From NCBI RefSeq assembly GCF_049446155.1, contig NZ_JBMSEE010000002.1, positions 248,001 through 312,000 of the forward strand: 64,000 bases of DNA, given 5' to 3'. The position numbers and the translations under genes were made by a program. The notes under the pieces were generated by a model. It saw nothing but the letters and a program-made list of their open reading frames with translations. It searched no databases and was not told the DNA's origin. Each line of letters begins with the position of its first letter. The first letter of the stretch is position 1. Shown piece by piece: positions 37,949 to 46,564 of the stretch. This DNA is from Rivibacter sp049446155. Its GTDB lineage: Bacteria > Pseudomonadota > Gammaproteobacteria > Burkholderiales > Burkholderiaceae_C.

Positions 37949-40369
37949 ATGAACACCGCCTCCACCGCCACGCTCGACGACCAGCCCGTGGTCGCCGACC
38001 TGGCTCACTTCGACCATCGCTCCGGCACCTGGGCCGAGCGCGCCTTCTTCAACCACCGCCCCTGGGTGCTGGCGCTGTGCCTCGTGCTCACGCTGCTGCT
38101 GGGCTGGCAGGCGACGCGGCTGCAGCTCAACGCCAGCTTCGAGAAGAGCCTGCCGTCGGCGCACCCCTACATCGCCAACTACCTGGCCCACAAGGCCGAC
38201 CTGGCCGGCCAGGGCAACGCGATGCGCATCGCCGTCGAGCACACGAAGGGCGACATCTTCGATGCGCACTACCTCGAGGTGCTGCAGAAGATCAGCGACG
38301 AGGTCTTCCTGCTGCCGGGCGTGGACCGGCCGTTCATGAAATCGCTGTGGACCGCGAACACGCGCTGGGTCGCGGTGACCGAGGACGGCCTGGACGGCAA
38401 CACCGTGATGGGCGACAGCTACGACGGCAGTGCCGCCGCGCTGGCCGAGGTGCGCGCCAACGTCGAGCGCTCGGGCGAGATCGGCCAGCTCGTCGCGGCC
38501 GACTTCAAGTCCAGCATCGTCTTCGTGCCGCTGCTCGAACGCGACCCGCGCACCGGCGAGGCGCTCGACTACGGCGCGCTGTCGCGCCAGGTCGAGGCCT
38601 TGCGCGCCAGGTACGAGGGCGATGCGATCCGCATCCACGTCACCGGCTTCGCCAAGGTCGCCGGCGACCTGATCGAAGGGCTGCAGCAGGTGCTGCTGTT
38701 CTTCGGCCTCGCGCTGCTGATCTGCGCGGCGGTGCTCTATGGCTACACGCGCTGCGCGCGCAGCATGCTGCTGGTGGTGGCCTGCTCGCTGGTGGCCGTG
38801 GTGTGGCAGTTCGGCCTGCTGGCACTGGCCGGCTACGCGCTCGATCCGTACTCGGTGCTGGTGCCGTTCCTCGTGTTCGCGATCGGCATGAGCCACGGCG
38901 CGCAGAAGATGAACGGCATCATGCAGGACATCGGCCGCGGCACGCATCGCGTCGTGGCCGCGCGCTACACCTTCCGACGCCTGTTCGTCGCCGGCCTCAC
39001 GGCGCTGCTGTGCGACGCGGTGGGCTTTGCGGTGCTGGCGCTGATCCGCATCCCGGCGATCCAGGATCTCGCGGTGGTGGCCAGCATCGGCGTCGCGGCG
39101 CTGGTGTTCACCAACCTCGTGCTGCTGCCGGTGCTCTTGAGCTACGTCGGCGTGAGCCCCGCGGCCGCGCAGCGCAGCCTGCGCCTGGAGGCGACCGAAG
39201 GCGGCGGCGCCCAGCCGCGGCTGTGGCGCCGGCTCGACCGCTTCACGCAGCGCGGCCCGGCGCTGGCGGCGATCGGCGCGGCGCTGCTGCTCGCGCTCGG
39301 CGGCTATGCGGTGAGCCGGCACCTGCAGATCGGCGACCTCGACCCCGGCGCGCCCGAGCTGCGTGCCGACTCGCGCTACAACCGCGACAACGACTACATC
39401 GTGAGCCACTACGCCGCCGGCTCCGACATCCTGGTCGTGATGGTGGCCACGCCCGAAGACCAGTGCACGCGCTACGCGACGCTGGCCAAGGTCGACCAGC
39501 TGTCGTGGCGGCTGCAGCAGCTGCCGGGCGTGGAGTCCACGCAGTCGATGGCCGCGCTCTCCAAGCTCGCGATGGTGGGCTACAACGAGGGCAACCTGAA
39601 GTGGTACGAGCTGATCCCCAACGACAGCGCGCTGGGCGGCGTGCAGACGCGCGCGCCGCGCGAGCTGTTCAACCAGGGCTGCTCGTTCCTCTCGCTCTAC
39701 GTCTACCTGAAGGACCACCGCGCCGAGACCTTGACCAGCGTGGTCGACGAGGTCGAGCGTTTCATCGCCGCCCAGCCGCGCGGCGACGAGCGCTTCATGC
39801 TCGCCGCCGGCAGCGCCGGCATCGCCGCGGCGACCAACATCGTCGTGCAGCAGGCCATGCGAGAGATGCTGCTGTGGGTCTACGGCGCGGTGCTGCTGCT
39901 GTGCTGGGTGACCTTCCGCTCGTGGCGCGCGGTGCTGGTCGCGGTGCTGCCGCTGGTGCTGACCTCGATCCTGTGCGAGGCGCTGATGGTGGCGCTGGAC
40001 ATGGGCGTCAAGGTCGCGACGCTGCCGGTGATCGCGCTCGGCGTGGGCATCGGCGTCGACTACGCGCTCTACGTGCTCAGCGTGATGCTCGCGCAGCTGC
40101 GCGCCGGCGCCACGCTGTCGGCGGCGTATCACCACGCGCTCAAGTTCACCGGCCGCGTGGTGCTGCTGACCGGCATCACGCTCGCGCTGGCGGTCGGCAC
40201 CTGGGCGCTCTCGCCGATCAAGTTCCAGGCCGACATGGGCATCCTGCTGGCCTTCATGTTCCTCTGGAACATGGCCGGCGCGCTGGTGCTGCTGCCGGCG
40301 CTCGCGGTGTTCCTGCTGCGGCCCGCGCCGGCCGCGTCTTCCCCCGAACCGCAGGCGCAGCCCGCCTGA
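37949..40369 (+). CDS. RND/MmpL-type inner-membrane transporter
   Basis: An 806-residue transporter of the MMPL/hydrophobe branch of the RND superfamily. It has 12 membrane segments in two halves, each preceded by a periplasmic domain (HPYIANYLAHKADLAGQGNAM; ASNRDN-type RDNDYIVSHYAAGSDIL). GVGIGVDYALYVLSVM and VLVPFLVFAIGMSHG lie in the proton-relay helices. No adaptor or TolC gene is nearby, unlike drug or metal RND pumps. Together with DUF1302, DUF1329 and YCF48 it likely moves a hydrophobic substrate between membranes. It starts 7 bases after the propeller gene. Confidence 0.9.
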   Translation: MNTASTATLDDQPVVADLAHFDHRSGTWAERAFFNHRPWVLALCLVLTLLLGWQATRLQLNASFEKSLPSAHPYIANYLAHKADLAGQGNAMRIAVEHTKGDIFDAHYLEVLQKISDEVFLLPGVDRPFMKSLWTANTRWVAVTEDGLDGNTVMGDSYDGSAAALAEVRANVERSGEIGQLVAADFKSSIVFVPLLERDPRTGEALDYGALSRQVEALRARYEGDAIRIHVTGFAKVAGDLIEGLQQVLLFFGLALLICAAVLYGYTRCARSMLLVVACSLVAVVWQFGLLALAGYALDPYSVLVPFLVFAIGMSHGAQKMNGIMQDIGRGTHRVVAARYTFRRLFVAGLTALLCDAVGFAVLALIRIPAIQDLAVVASIGVAALVFTNLVLLPVLLSYVGVSPAAAQRSLRLEATEGGGAQPRLWRRLDRFTQRGPALAAIGAALLLALGGYAVSRHLQIGDLDPGAPELRADSRYNRDNDYIVSHYAAGSDILVVMVATPEDQCTRYATLAKVDQLSWRLQQLPGVESTQSMAALSKLAMVGYNEGNLKWYELIPNDSALGGVQTRAPRELFNQGCSFLSLYVYLKDHRAETLTSVVDEVERFIAAQPRGDERFMLAAGSAGIAAATNIVVQQAMREMLLWVYGAVLLLCWVTFRSWRAVLVAVLPLVLTSILCEALMVALDMGVKVATLPVIALGVGIGVDYALYVLSVMLAQLRAGATLSAAYHHALKFTGRVVLLTGITLALAVGTWALSPIKFQADMGILLAFMFLWNMAGALVLLPALAVFLLRPAPAASSPEPQAQPA

Positions 40370-40389
40370 ACACCTCACGGAGCGTTCGC

Positions 40390-41340
40390 ATGCTCGACAA
40401 GCAACTCGCCGCGCTGGTGGCGCAATCGCAGGCCGCCGGCGTTCCCGACCTGTGCGACCTGCCGCCCGCCGCGTGCCGCGGCCTGTACCGCCAGATCCTC
40501 GCCGCGGCCGACGTGCCGCCGGCCGACGTGGCGGTCGCCGACCGGCGCATCGAGCGGCCCGACGCGGACGGCACGCTCGGCCTGCGCATCTACACGCCGC
40601 GAGGCCAGGGTCCGCATCCGCTGGTCGTCTACTACCACGGCGGCGGCTTCGTGCTGGGCGACCTCGACGGCTATGACCGCGTCTGCCGCCGGCTGTGCGA
40701 GGACAGCGCGGCCGTGATCGTCTCGGTGGACTACCGGCTCGCGCCCGAGCATCCGTTCCCGGCCGCGGTCGACGATGCATGGACCGCGCTCGCGTGGGCC
40801 GCGCAGCATGCCGGCGAACTCGGCGCCGACGCGAACCGCCTCGCGGTCGCCGGCGACAGCGCCGGCGGCACGCTGGCCGCGGCGATGACGCTGCTCGCGC
40901 GCGAGCGCGGCGCACCGCGCATCGCGCGGCAGGCCCTGGTCTACCCGGCCACCGCGGCCGGCCGCGACGGGCCTTACGACTCGCGCAGCACCTACGCCGC
41001 GGGCCCGACGCTGACCGCCCGCAGCATGGACTACTTCACGCGCCACTACTTCGGCCCGAGCGGGCGCGCGCCGGACCTGCGCGGCGCGCCCATCCTGGCC
41101 GAGAGCCTGGCCGACCTGCCGCCCGCGTTGTTGCTCGTGGCCCGGCACGACCCGCTGCGCGACGAGGTGATCGCCTACGGCACGCGCCTGCTCGAAGCCG
41201 GCACGCCGGCCATCGTGGTCGAGTACCACGGGCTCGCGCACGGCTTCATCAGCATGGCCGGCAGCGTCGACGCGGCGCGGCTGGCGCAGCAGCAGCTGGG
41301 GCAGTTCCTGCGGGCGATGGCGTCGACGCGGGACAAGTAG
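40390..41340 (+). CDS. HSL-family alpha/beta hydrolase (esterase)
   Basis: A 316-residue hormone-sensitive-lipase-type esterase. The oxyanion motif HGGG is at 83-86, the nucleophile Ser157 lies in GDSAGG, and Asp254 (ARHDPLRDE) and His284 (LAHGF) complete the triad. No signal peptide, so cytoplasmic. It begins 20 bases after the RND gene and is probably the last gene of the aldehyde dehydrogenase operon. It could release an alcohol or phenol from an ester that the upstream dehydrogenases then oxidise; the substrate is inferred from context. Confidence 0.88.
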   Translation: MLDKQLAALVAQSQAAGVPDLCDLPPAACRGLYRQILAAADVPPADVAVADRRIERPDADGTLGLRIYTPRGQGPHPLVVYYHGGGFVLGDLDGYDRVCRRLCEDSAAVIVSVDYRLAPEHPFPAAVDDAWTALAWAAQHAGELGADANRLAVAGDSAGGTLAAAMTLLARERGAPRIARQALVYPATAAGRDGPYDSRSTYAAGPTLTARSMDYFTRHYFGPSGRAPDLRGAPILAESLADLPPALLLVARHDPLRDEVIAYGTRLLEAGTPAIVVEYHGLAHGFISMAGSVDAARLAQQQLGQFLRAMASTRDK

Positions 41341-41378
41341 CCGCGCTGCACATTCCCCGCAAGGCCGTGCGCGCCATC

Positions 41379-41828
41379 TCAGCCGCGCTGCCCCGGCATC
41401 GGCACGCGCTTGCGCACCGCTGTCGACAGCACCAGCGAGGTCGTCACCGAGCCGTTCACCGCGAGCGCGTCCACCACGCGCTCGAGGTCGAGCGGCTCGG
41501 CGAACGCGCAGCGCACGACGAAGCAGTCCTCGCCAGAGACGCGGTCGGCCTCCAGGACCTCGGGCATCTCCTCGAACAGCTTCAGGTAGCTCTTGATGTG
41601 GGCGTGGGTGGTGCGCACGCGGATGATGGCCTGCAGGCCGAGCCCGAGCGAGCGCAGGCTGATGCGCGCGCCGTAGCCCTCGATCACGCCGGCCGCCTCG
41701 AGCTTGCGCACGCGCTCGCTCATCGCCGGCTGCGACAGGCCGATGCGCTTGCCTAAAGCGGCCAGGCTCTGGCGGGCGTCCTGCTGGAGCGCGTCGAGGA
41801 TCTGGAAGTCCTTGCGGTCGAGGTTCAT
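41379..41828 (-). CDS. Lrp/AsnC-family transcriptional regulator
   Basis: A 149-residue regulator: helix-turn-helix NLDRKDFQILDALQQDARQSLAALGKRIGLSQPAMSERVRKL, then a RAM ligand-binding domain (IIRVRTTHAHIKSYLK, GEDCFVVRC). Lrp-type proteins respond to amino acids or other small molecules and bind as octamers. The ATG at 41828 is preferred over one 15 bases upstream because GAAGGA precedes it. It is divergent from the small hydrolase gene at 41963, its possible target. Confidence 0.9.
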   Translation of the reverse strand: MNLDRKDFQILDALQQDARQSLAALGKRIGLSQPAMSERVRKLEAAGVIEGYGARISLRSLGLGLQAIIRVRTTHAHIKSYLKLFEEMPEVLEADRVSGEDCFVVRCAFAEPLDLERVVDALAVNGSVTTSLVLSTAVRKRVPMPGQRG

Positions 41829-41962
41829 CGCGTCCTTCGCCATGGGCGCGCCGATGACTCATCGGCGCCGGGTCGGCATTTTCGATGGCTTGCCATTCGC
41901 AGGCGCGGCCTCGCTCGATAACGTCGCCTGCACCTCGAACCTCGACACGGCACGCGACGAAC

Positions 41963-42505
41963 ATGAGCCCGACGATCCTCATCCTTCCCGGCATCGGCAA
42001 CTCCGGCCCCGCGCACTGGCAGACGCGGTGGGAAGCCGGCGATGCCTCGATGCAGCGCGTGCAGGCGCGCGACTGGGACCGCCCGGACCGCACCGAGTGG
42101 GTCGCGGCGCTCGACGCCGCGGTGCAGCGCAGCGGACCGCACACGGTACTGGTCGCGCACAGCCTGGCGTGCCTGCAGGTCGCGCACTGGGCGGCGCAAA
42201 CGGCTCGCCGCATCCGCGCTGCGCTGCTGGTCGCGGTGCCCGACCCGAGCGGTGCGTCGTTTCCGGCCGAGGCGACCGGCTTCGCGCCGCTGCCGATGCA
42301 GCGCTTCGCGTTCCCGAGCATCGTGGTCGCCAGCAGTGACGACCCCTACGGCAGCGTCGACCACGCGCGCGGCTGCGCGCAGGCCTGGGGCAGCCGGCTG
42401 GTCGAGATCGGGCCCGCGGGCCACGTCAATGCCGCCAGCGGCCTGGGCGATTGGCCGCAGGGTAGGGCGCTGCTCGATCAATTGCGCCGCCACGTGGGGA
42501 GTTGA
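41963..42505 (+). CDS. RBBP9/YdeN-type alpha/beta hydrolase
   Basis: A 180-residue serine hydrolase. It opens with ILILPGIGNSGPAHWQTRWE, the RBBP9/YdeN signature. The nucleophile is the serine in VLVAHSLACLQVAHW, and a late aspartate (SSDDPYGS) and histidine (GPAGHVNAASGLGDWPQG) complete the triad. The physiological substrate of bacterial members is unknown. It is divergent from the Lrp-type regulator. Confidence 0.88.
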   Translation: MSPTILILPGIGNSGPAHWQTRWEAGDASMQRVQARDWDRPDRTEWVAALDAAVQRSGPHTVLVAHSLACLQVAHWAAQTARRIRAALLVAVPDPSGASFPAEATGFAPLPMQRFAFPSIVVASSDDPYGSVDHARGCAQAWGSRLVEIGPAGHVNAASGLGDWPQGRALLDQLRRHVGS

Positions 42506-42589
42506 ACGCTCGCCGGTCTGTTTGAGGCCTGGTTTGGGCTGGGCAGCGCGCTCGCGGCAGGCGGTCCCCGGCGTGGGGCGCGTCGCGAT

Positions 42590-42700
42590 TGTTCGAGCGC
42601 AGTGAGCGTAGCGAACGAAGCGAGTTGAGCGGCGGGCCACGAGACCGAGGAGCGCAGGGCACCCTCGCGCAGCGAGGGCAAGCACCGAAGCGCAGCCGCC
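42590..42700. repeat. Structured intergenic repeat with periodic GAGCG/GAACGAAG units and a hairpin
   Basis: The interval between the hydrolase and the LysR gene contains a tandem-like run (GAGCGCAGTGAGCGTAGCG, then AACGAAGCGAGTTGAGC) in which short units recur every 9 to 12 bases. A perfect 7-base hairpin follows at 42662-42678 (CCCTCGC, loop GCA, GCGAGGG). It separates convergent genes and may terminate transcription. Such runs are common in Burkholderiales intergenic DNA; their origin is unclear. Confidence 0.45.
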
Positions 42701-42722
42701 TGAGCGCCCGCGCCCTTGCCTG

Positions 42723-43652
42723 TCATGCCTGTCTGCCGCCCGCCGGGGCGTCGTCCGCGAACAGCTCGCACACCACGCCGCGCAGCCACTGGTTCGCCGG
42801 CGAGCGGTGCGCCTTGGCGTGCCAGAACACGTTGATCGCGACATCCGGCAGCTTGACCGGATGCGGCAGCCAGGCCAGGCCGAACGGCCCGGCCAGCTGC
42901 GCGGCCAGCCGTTCGGGCACCGTCGCGACCAGGTCGGTGCCCTGCAGGATGTGGCCCACGCCGACGAAGTGCGGCACCGTGAGACGCACCATGCGCTCCA
43001 CGCCCGAGCGGCGCAGCAGCTCGTCGACCTTGCCGTGGCCGGTGCCGGCGGCCACCACCACCAGGTGCTCGGCGGCGCGGATGTCCGCGATCGACAGCTT
43101 CTTCTTGTCGAGCGCGTGGCCGCGGCGAAAGAGGCACACGTAGCGCTGCCTGAACAGCCGGCGCTGGAAGAAGCCGGCCTTGAGCTGCGGCAAGAGGCCG
43201 ATCGCGAGGTCGACGCGGCCGGCCTCCATGTCGTCGCGCAGGTTGACGGCGGTGTTGCGCACGGTGCTGAGCGTGATGCCCGGCGCCTCGCGGCTCAGGC
43301 GCTCGACCAGCCGCGGCAGGAAGACGATCTCGCCGATGTCGGTCATGCCGATCGTCATCGAGCGCTTCACCTGGGCCGGGTCGAACAGCGCGCGCTGGTT
43401 CAGGCCGCTGTGGATCATCGCCAGCGCATAGCCCACCGGCTCGGCCAGCTGCTCGGCGAACGGCGTGGGCACCATGCCCGAGGGCGTGCGGATGAACAGC
43501 TCGTCGCCGAACAGCTTGCGCAGCCGGGCCAGCGAGTTGCTCACCGCCGGCTGGGTGAGGCCCAGCACGTCGGCCACCTTGGAGACGCGCCGCTCGACCA
43601 TCAGGTGATGAAACAGCACGAGCTGGTTCAGGTCGATGTCGCCGAGCTCCAC
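42723..43652 (-). CDS. LysR-family regulator of the salicylate/gentisate operon (NahR/LinR-like)
   Basis: A 309-residue LysR protein beginning with a GTG codon. LGDIDLNQLVLFHHLMVERRVSKVADVLGLTQPAVSNSLARLR is the helix-turn-helix and is close to the NahR/NagR/LinR type of aromatic-acid-responsive activators. The effector domain contains FGLAWLPHPVKLPDVAINVFWH. It is divergent from the reductase gene of the nag-like operon, and a T-N11-A dyad lies 12 bases from its start, so it is the likely salicylate- (or gentisate-)responsive activator. Confidence 0.9.
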   Translation of the reverse strand: MELGDIDLNQLVLFHHLMVERRVSKVADVLGLTQPAVSNSLARLRKLFGDELFIRTPSGMVPTPFAEQLAEPVGYALAMIHSGLNQRALFDPAQVKRSMTIGMTDIGEIVFLPRLVERLSREAPGITLSTVRNTAVNLRDDMEAGRVDLAIGLLPQLKAGFFQRRLFRQRYVCLFRRGHALDKKKLSIADIRAAEHLVVVAAGTGHGKVDELLRRSGVERMVRLTVPHFVGVGHILQGTDLVATVPERLAAQLAGPFGLAWLPHPVKLPDVAINVFWHAKAHRSPANQWLRGVVCELFADDAPAGGRQA

Positions 43653-43663
43653 AAGCGTCTCCT

Positions 43664-43680
43664 CATCACCGGCAGTGATG
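43664..43680. promoter_or_regulatory. LysR-type binding site in the nag-like divergent promoter
   Basis: CATCACCGGCAGTGATG is a perfect 6-base inverted repeat with a 5-base spacer and contains the T-N11-A pattern of LysR sites. It lies in the 104-base gap between the divergent LysR gene and the reductase gene. An A/T-rich stretch (TTATTCAGGTAATTCTAT, 43685-43702) next to it probably holds the activated promoter. Confidence 0.6.
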
Positions 43681-43756
43681 TTCGTTATTCAGGTAATTCT
43701 ATTGGCTGAGCATCGATCGCTCGCCAAGATGCAGGCCATCGAAAGAAGCCTGCGAC

Positions 43757-44743
43757 ATGGAAGTCCTCGTCCAACCCCTGAACCGCGTCATCCGGGTCGA
43801 GCCCGGCGCGACGCTGCTCGAGGCGTTGCAGGCCGCGCAGGTGCCGATGTCCTACTCGTGCATGGCCGGGCGCTGCGGCACCTGCCGCTGCAAGGTCATC
43901 GAAGGCGAGGTGCTCGAAGGCAGCAAGGAGCAGCAGCGTCCGCTCGACGCGCGCGACGGCGTCGTCCTGGCCTGCCAGACCTATGTCACCGAGCCCTGCA
44001 CGATCGAGATTCCCGAGCCGGACGAGATCGTCGTCCACCCGGCGCGCATCGTGAAGGCCACGGTGGTCGCGGTCGAGGACCTGACGCACGACATCAAGAG
44101 GCTGCTGCTCAAGCCGGCCAAGCCGCTGGACTTTTCGCCCGGCCAGTACGCGCAGCTGCAGTTCACGCCCGAGCACGTGCGGCCTTACTCGATGGCCGGC
44201 CTTTGCGACGACGGCCTGCTCGAGTTCCACGTGCGCCTGGTGCCCGACGGCCGCGTCACCGGCTACATCGCGCGCGATCTCAAGCCCGGCGACGCGGTGC
44301 GCGTCAGCGGCCCGCTGGGTTCGGCCTACCTGCGCCGCAAGCACGAGGGGCCGATGCTGTGCGTGGCTGGCGGCACCGGGCTGGCGCCGGTGCTCTCGAT
44401 CCTGCGCGCCGCGGTGGCGGGCGGCATGCGCAATCCCATCCACCTGTACTTCGGCGTGCGCACGCCGCGCGATGTCTACGGCCTCGCATGGCTCGAAGAG
44501 CTCGCGCGCGACCACCCGGGGCTGAAGCTCAACGTCGTCGTCAGCTCGGGCGGCGATGCAGCGACGCAGCGCTGCGGCCTGGTCACCGATGCGATCGAGC
44601 AGGACCTCGGCGACCTGGCCGGCTGGCGCGCCTACCTGTGCGGCTCGCCGCCGATGGTGGAGGCGACCACGCTGGTCGCGCGCAAGAAGGGCATCGCGCC
44701 CGAGCGCATCTACGCCGACGCGTTCTACACGCAGGGCACCTGA
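43757..44743 (+). CDS. nagAa: Oxygenase ferredoxin reductase (NagAa-like)
   Basis: A 328-residue reductase, the same length as NagAa. An N-terminal plant-type [2Fe-2S] domain has ligands Cys35, Cys40, Cys43 and Cys73. An FAD domain (RPYSMAGL near residue 140) and an NAD domain (MLCVAGGTGLAPVLSIL) follow. It takes electrons from NAD(P)H to the Rieske ferredoxin (48321-48638) for the salicylate 5-hydroxylase encoded downstream. First gene of the operon, under the divergent LysR regulator. Confidence 0.92.
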   Translation: MEVLVQPLNRVIRVEPGATLLEALQAAQVPMSYSCMAGRCGTCRCKVIEGEVLEGSKEQQRPLDARDGVVLACQTYVTEPCTIEIPEPDEIVVHPARIVKATVVAVEDLTHDIKRLLLKPAKPLDFSPGQYAQLQFTPEHVRPYSMAGLCDDGLLEFHVRLVPDGRVTGYIARDLKPGDAVRVSGPLGSAYLRRKHEGPMLCVAGGTGLAPVLSILRAAVAGGMRNPIHLYFGVRTPRDVYGLAWLEELARDHPGLKLNVVVSSGGDAATQRCGLVTDAIEQDLGDLAGWRAYLCGSPPMVEATTLVARKKGIAPERIYADAFYTQGT

Positions 44744-44756
44744 GGAGCACGAGAAC

Positions 44757-45815
44757 ATGCACGCCGCCAACCTGCCGCCCGACGCGCTGCGCGAACGCGC
44801 AGCCCAGCGCGCCAACTACTACGAGCGCATCGGCACGCGCCACATGACGCCGCTGTGGGAGGTGCTGGGCGCGCTGGTGCCGACGCAGCCGCGCTCGCCG
44901 GTGCAGGCCGCGCTGTGGCGCTATGCCGAGCTGCGCGAGCAGGTCATCGAAGCCGGCCGCCTGATCACCGCCGAGGAGGCCGAGCGCCGCGTGCTGATCC
45001 TCGAGAACCCGGCCTTGCGCGGGCAGTCGAGCATCACGCAGTCGCTCTACGCCGGCCTGCAGCTGATCCTGCCCGGCGAGGTCGCGCCCGCGCACCGCCA
45101 CAGCCAGTCGGCGCTGCGCCTGGTGCTCGACGGCGAGGGCGCCTACACCGCGGTCGACGGCGAGCGCACGACGATGCGCCGCGGCGACTTCATCATCACG
45201 CCGGCCTGGACCTGGCACGACCACGGCAACCTCGGCGACCAGCCGGTGGTCTGGCTCGACGGGCTCGACATCCCCATCGTGCGCTTCCTCGATGCCGGCT
45301 TCGCCGAGAAGAGCGAGCAGCACTCGCAGGTCACGCAGCGACCCGAGGGCGACGCGCTGGCACGCTACGGCGCCAACATGGTGCCGGTCGACTACCAGCC
45401 GCGGCCCGCCGAGCCGACGCGCGTGTTCGTCTACCCGTTCGAGCGCACGCGTGCCTCGCTGAAGGCCATTGCCGGCGGCACGCCCGATGCGCACCACGGC
45501 CACAAGCTGCGCTACGTGAACCCGGCCACCGGCGCCTCGCCGATGCCCACGATCGGCGCGTTCGCGCAGTGGCTGCCGCGCGGCTTCGAGACCCGGCCTT
45601 ATCGCTGCACCGACGGCACGGTGGTCGTGTGCCTCGAAGGCGAAGGCGAGGCGAAGGTCGGCGGGCAGACCTGGCGCTTCCAGGAGAACGACATCTTCGT
45701 CGTGCCCTCGTGGCACGCCCTGCAGCTGCGCGCCGACCGCGACAGCCTGCTGTTCAGCTTCTCCGACCGCCCGGTGCAGCAGGCGCTCGGCCTGTGGCGC
45801 GACGAGCGTCTTTGA
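44757..45815 (+). CDS. nagI: Gentisate 1,2-dioxygenase
   Basis: A 352-residue bicupin iron(II) dioxygenase that cleaves gentisate to maleylpyruvate. The first cupin has the iron ligands His113 and His115 (PAHRHSQSALRLVLDGEG) and His154 (WTWHDHGN). The second cupin (TVVVCLEGEGEAKVGGQ, VVPSWHALQL) is the structural copy. The AGGAG site before the ATG at 44757 sets the start, 13 bases after the reductase stop. It acts on the product of the salicylate 5-hydroxylase encoded two genes on. Confidence 0.94.
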   Translation: MHAANLPPDALRERAAQRANYYERIGTRHMTPLWEVLGALVPTQPRSPVQAALWRYAELREQVIEAGRLITAEEAERRVLILENPALRGQSSITQSLYAGLQLILPGEVAPAHRHSQSALRLVLDGEGAYTAVDGERTTMRRGDFIITPAWTWHDHGNLGDQPVVWLDGLDIPIVRFLDAGFAEKSEQHSQVTQRPEGDALARYGANMVPVDYQPRPAEPTRVFVYPFERTRASLKAIAGGTPDAHHGHKLRYVNPATGASPMPTIGAFAQWLPRGFETRPYRCTDGTVVVCLEGEGEAKVGGQTWRFQENDIFVVPSWHALQLRADRDSLLFSFSDRPVQQALGLWRDERL

Positions 45816-45838
45816 ACCCATCGATCGAAGGAAGAACC

Positions 45839-46531
45839 ATGAAGCTCGCCGTCGAGGCTCCCCCGCTGTTCACGCTCGCCGTCGCCGGCCGCGAAGAGCG
45901 CTTTCCGGTCAACCGCGTGTTCTGCGTCGGCCGCAACTACGCCGCGCATGCGCGCGAGATGGGCAAGGACCCGGACCGCGAGCCGCCGTTCTTCTTCATG
46001 AAGCCGGCCGCGGCGGTCGTCGATGCGGCCGATCCGGTGCGCGTGCCGTACCCGCCGCAGACGAAGAACTACCACCACGAGATCGAGCTGGTGGTCGCGA
46101 TCGGCAAGGGCGGGCGTGACATCGCGGTGGACAAGGCGCTCGAGCACGTCTACGGCTACGCCGTGGGCCTGGACATGACGCGCCGCGACCTGCAGCTCGA
46201 GGCGCGCGACAAGGGCCGGCCGTGGGAGTTCGGCAAGTCCTTCGCGCAGTCGGCGCCGATCGGCGCGCTGCACCGCGTGCAGGAGGTGGGCCATCCGGCC
46301 GCCGCGGCGATCACGCTGACGGTCAACGGCCAGCCGCGCCAGTCGTCCGACATCGCCAAGCTGATCTGGTCGGTGGCCGAGTCGATCGCGGTGCTGTCGC
46401 AGTTCGACGCGCTGGCGCCGGGCGACCTGGTCATGACCGGCACGCCCGAGGGCGTGAACGCGGTGGTCGCCGGTGACGTGATGCGCGGCGCGATCGCCGG
46501 ACTGGGCGAGATCGAGGTGCGCGTCGGCTGA
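45839..46531 (+). CDS. nagK: Fumarylpyruvate hydrolase (FAH family)
   Basis: A 230-residue FAH-family hydrolase. CVGRNYAAHAREMGKDPDREPPFFFMKP and the metal-site motif YHHEIELVVAIGKGG with GLDMTRRDLQ are typical of fumarylpyruvate hydrolases, and MTGTPEGVNAVVAGD closes the domain. It splits fumarylpyruvate to fumarate and pyruvate, the last step of the gentisate pathway. GAAGGAAGAA precedes the ATG. Confidence 0.92.
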   Translation: MKLAVEAPPLFTLAVAGREERFPVNRVFCVGRNYAAHAREMGKDPDREPPFFFMKPAAAVVDAADPVRVPYPPQTKNYHHEIELVVAIGKGGRDIAVDKALEHVYGYAVGLDMTRRDLQLEARDKGRPWEFGKSFAQSAPIGALHRVQEVGHPAAAAITLTVNGQPRQSSDIAKLIWSVAESIAVLSQFDALAPGDLVMTGTPEGVNAVVAGDVMRGAIAGLGEIEVRVG

Positions 46532-46564
46532 CCCGATTGGCGCGCAACGAGCAAGGAGACCAGC

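Noticed and set aside
37040..40915. 1291-codon open frame antisense to the propeller, RND and esterase genes
   Set aside because: Composition shadow of the real genes. It crosses three well-supported genes and has no recognisable domain.
42723..43652. Considered whether this LysR might belong to the small hydrolase gene at 41963
   Set aside because: The hydrolase is convergent and already has a divergent Lrp-type neighbour; the dyad and gene order tie the LysR to the nag-like operon.
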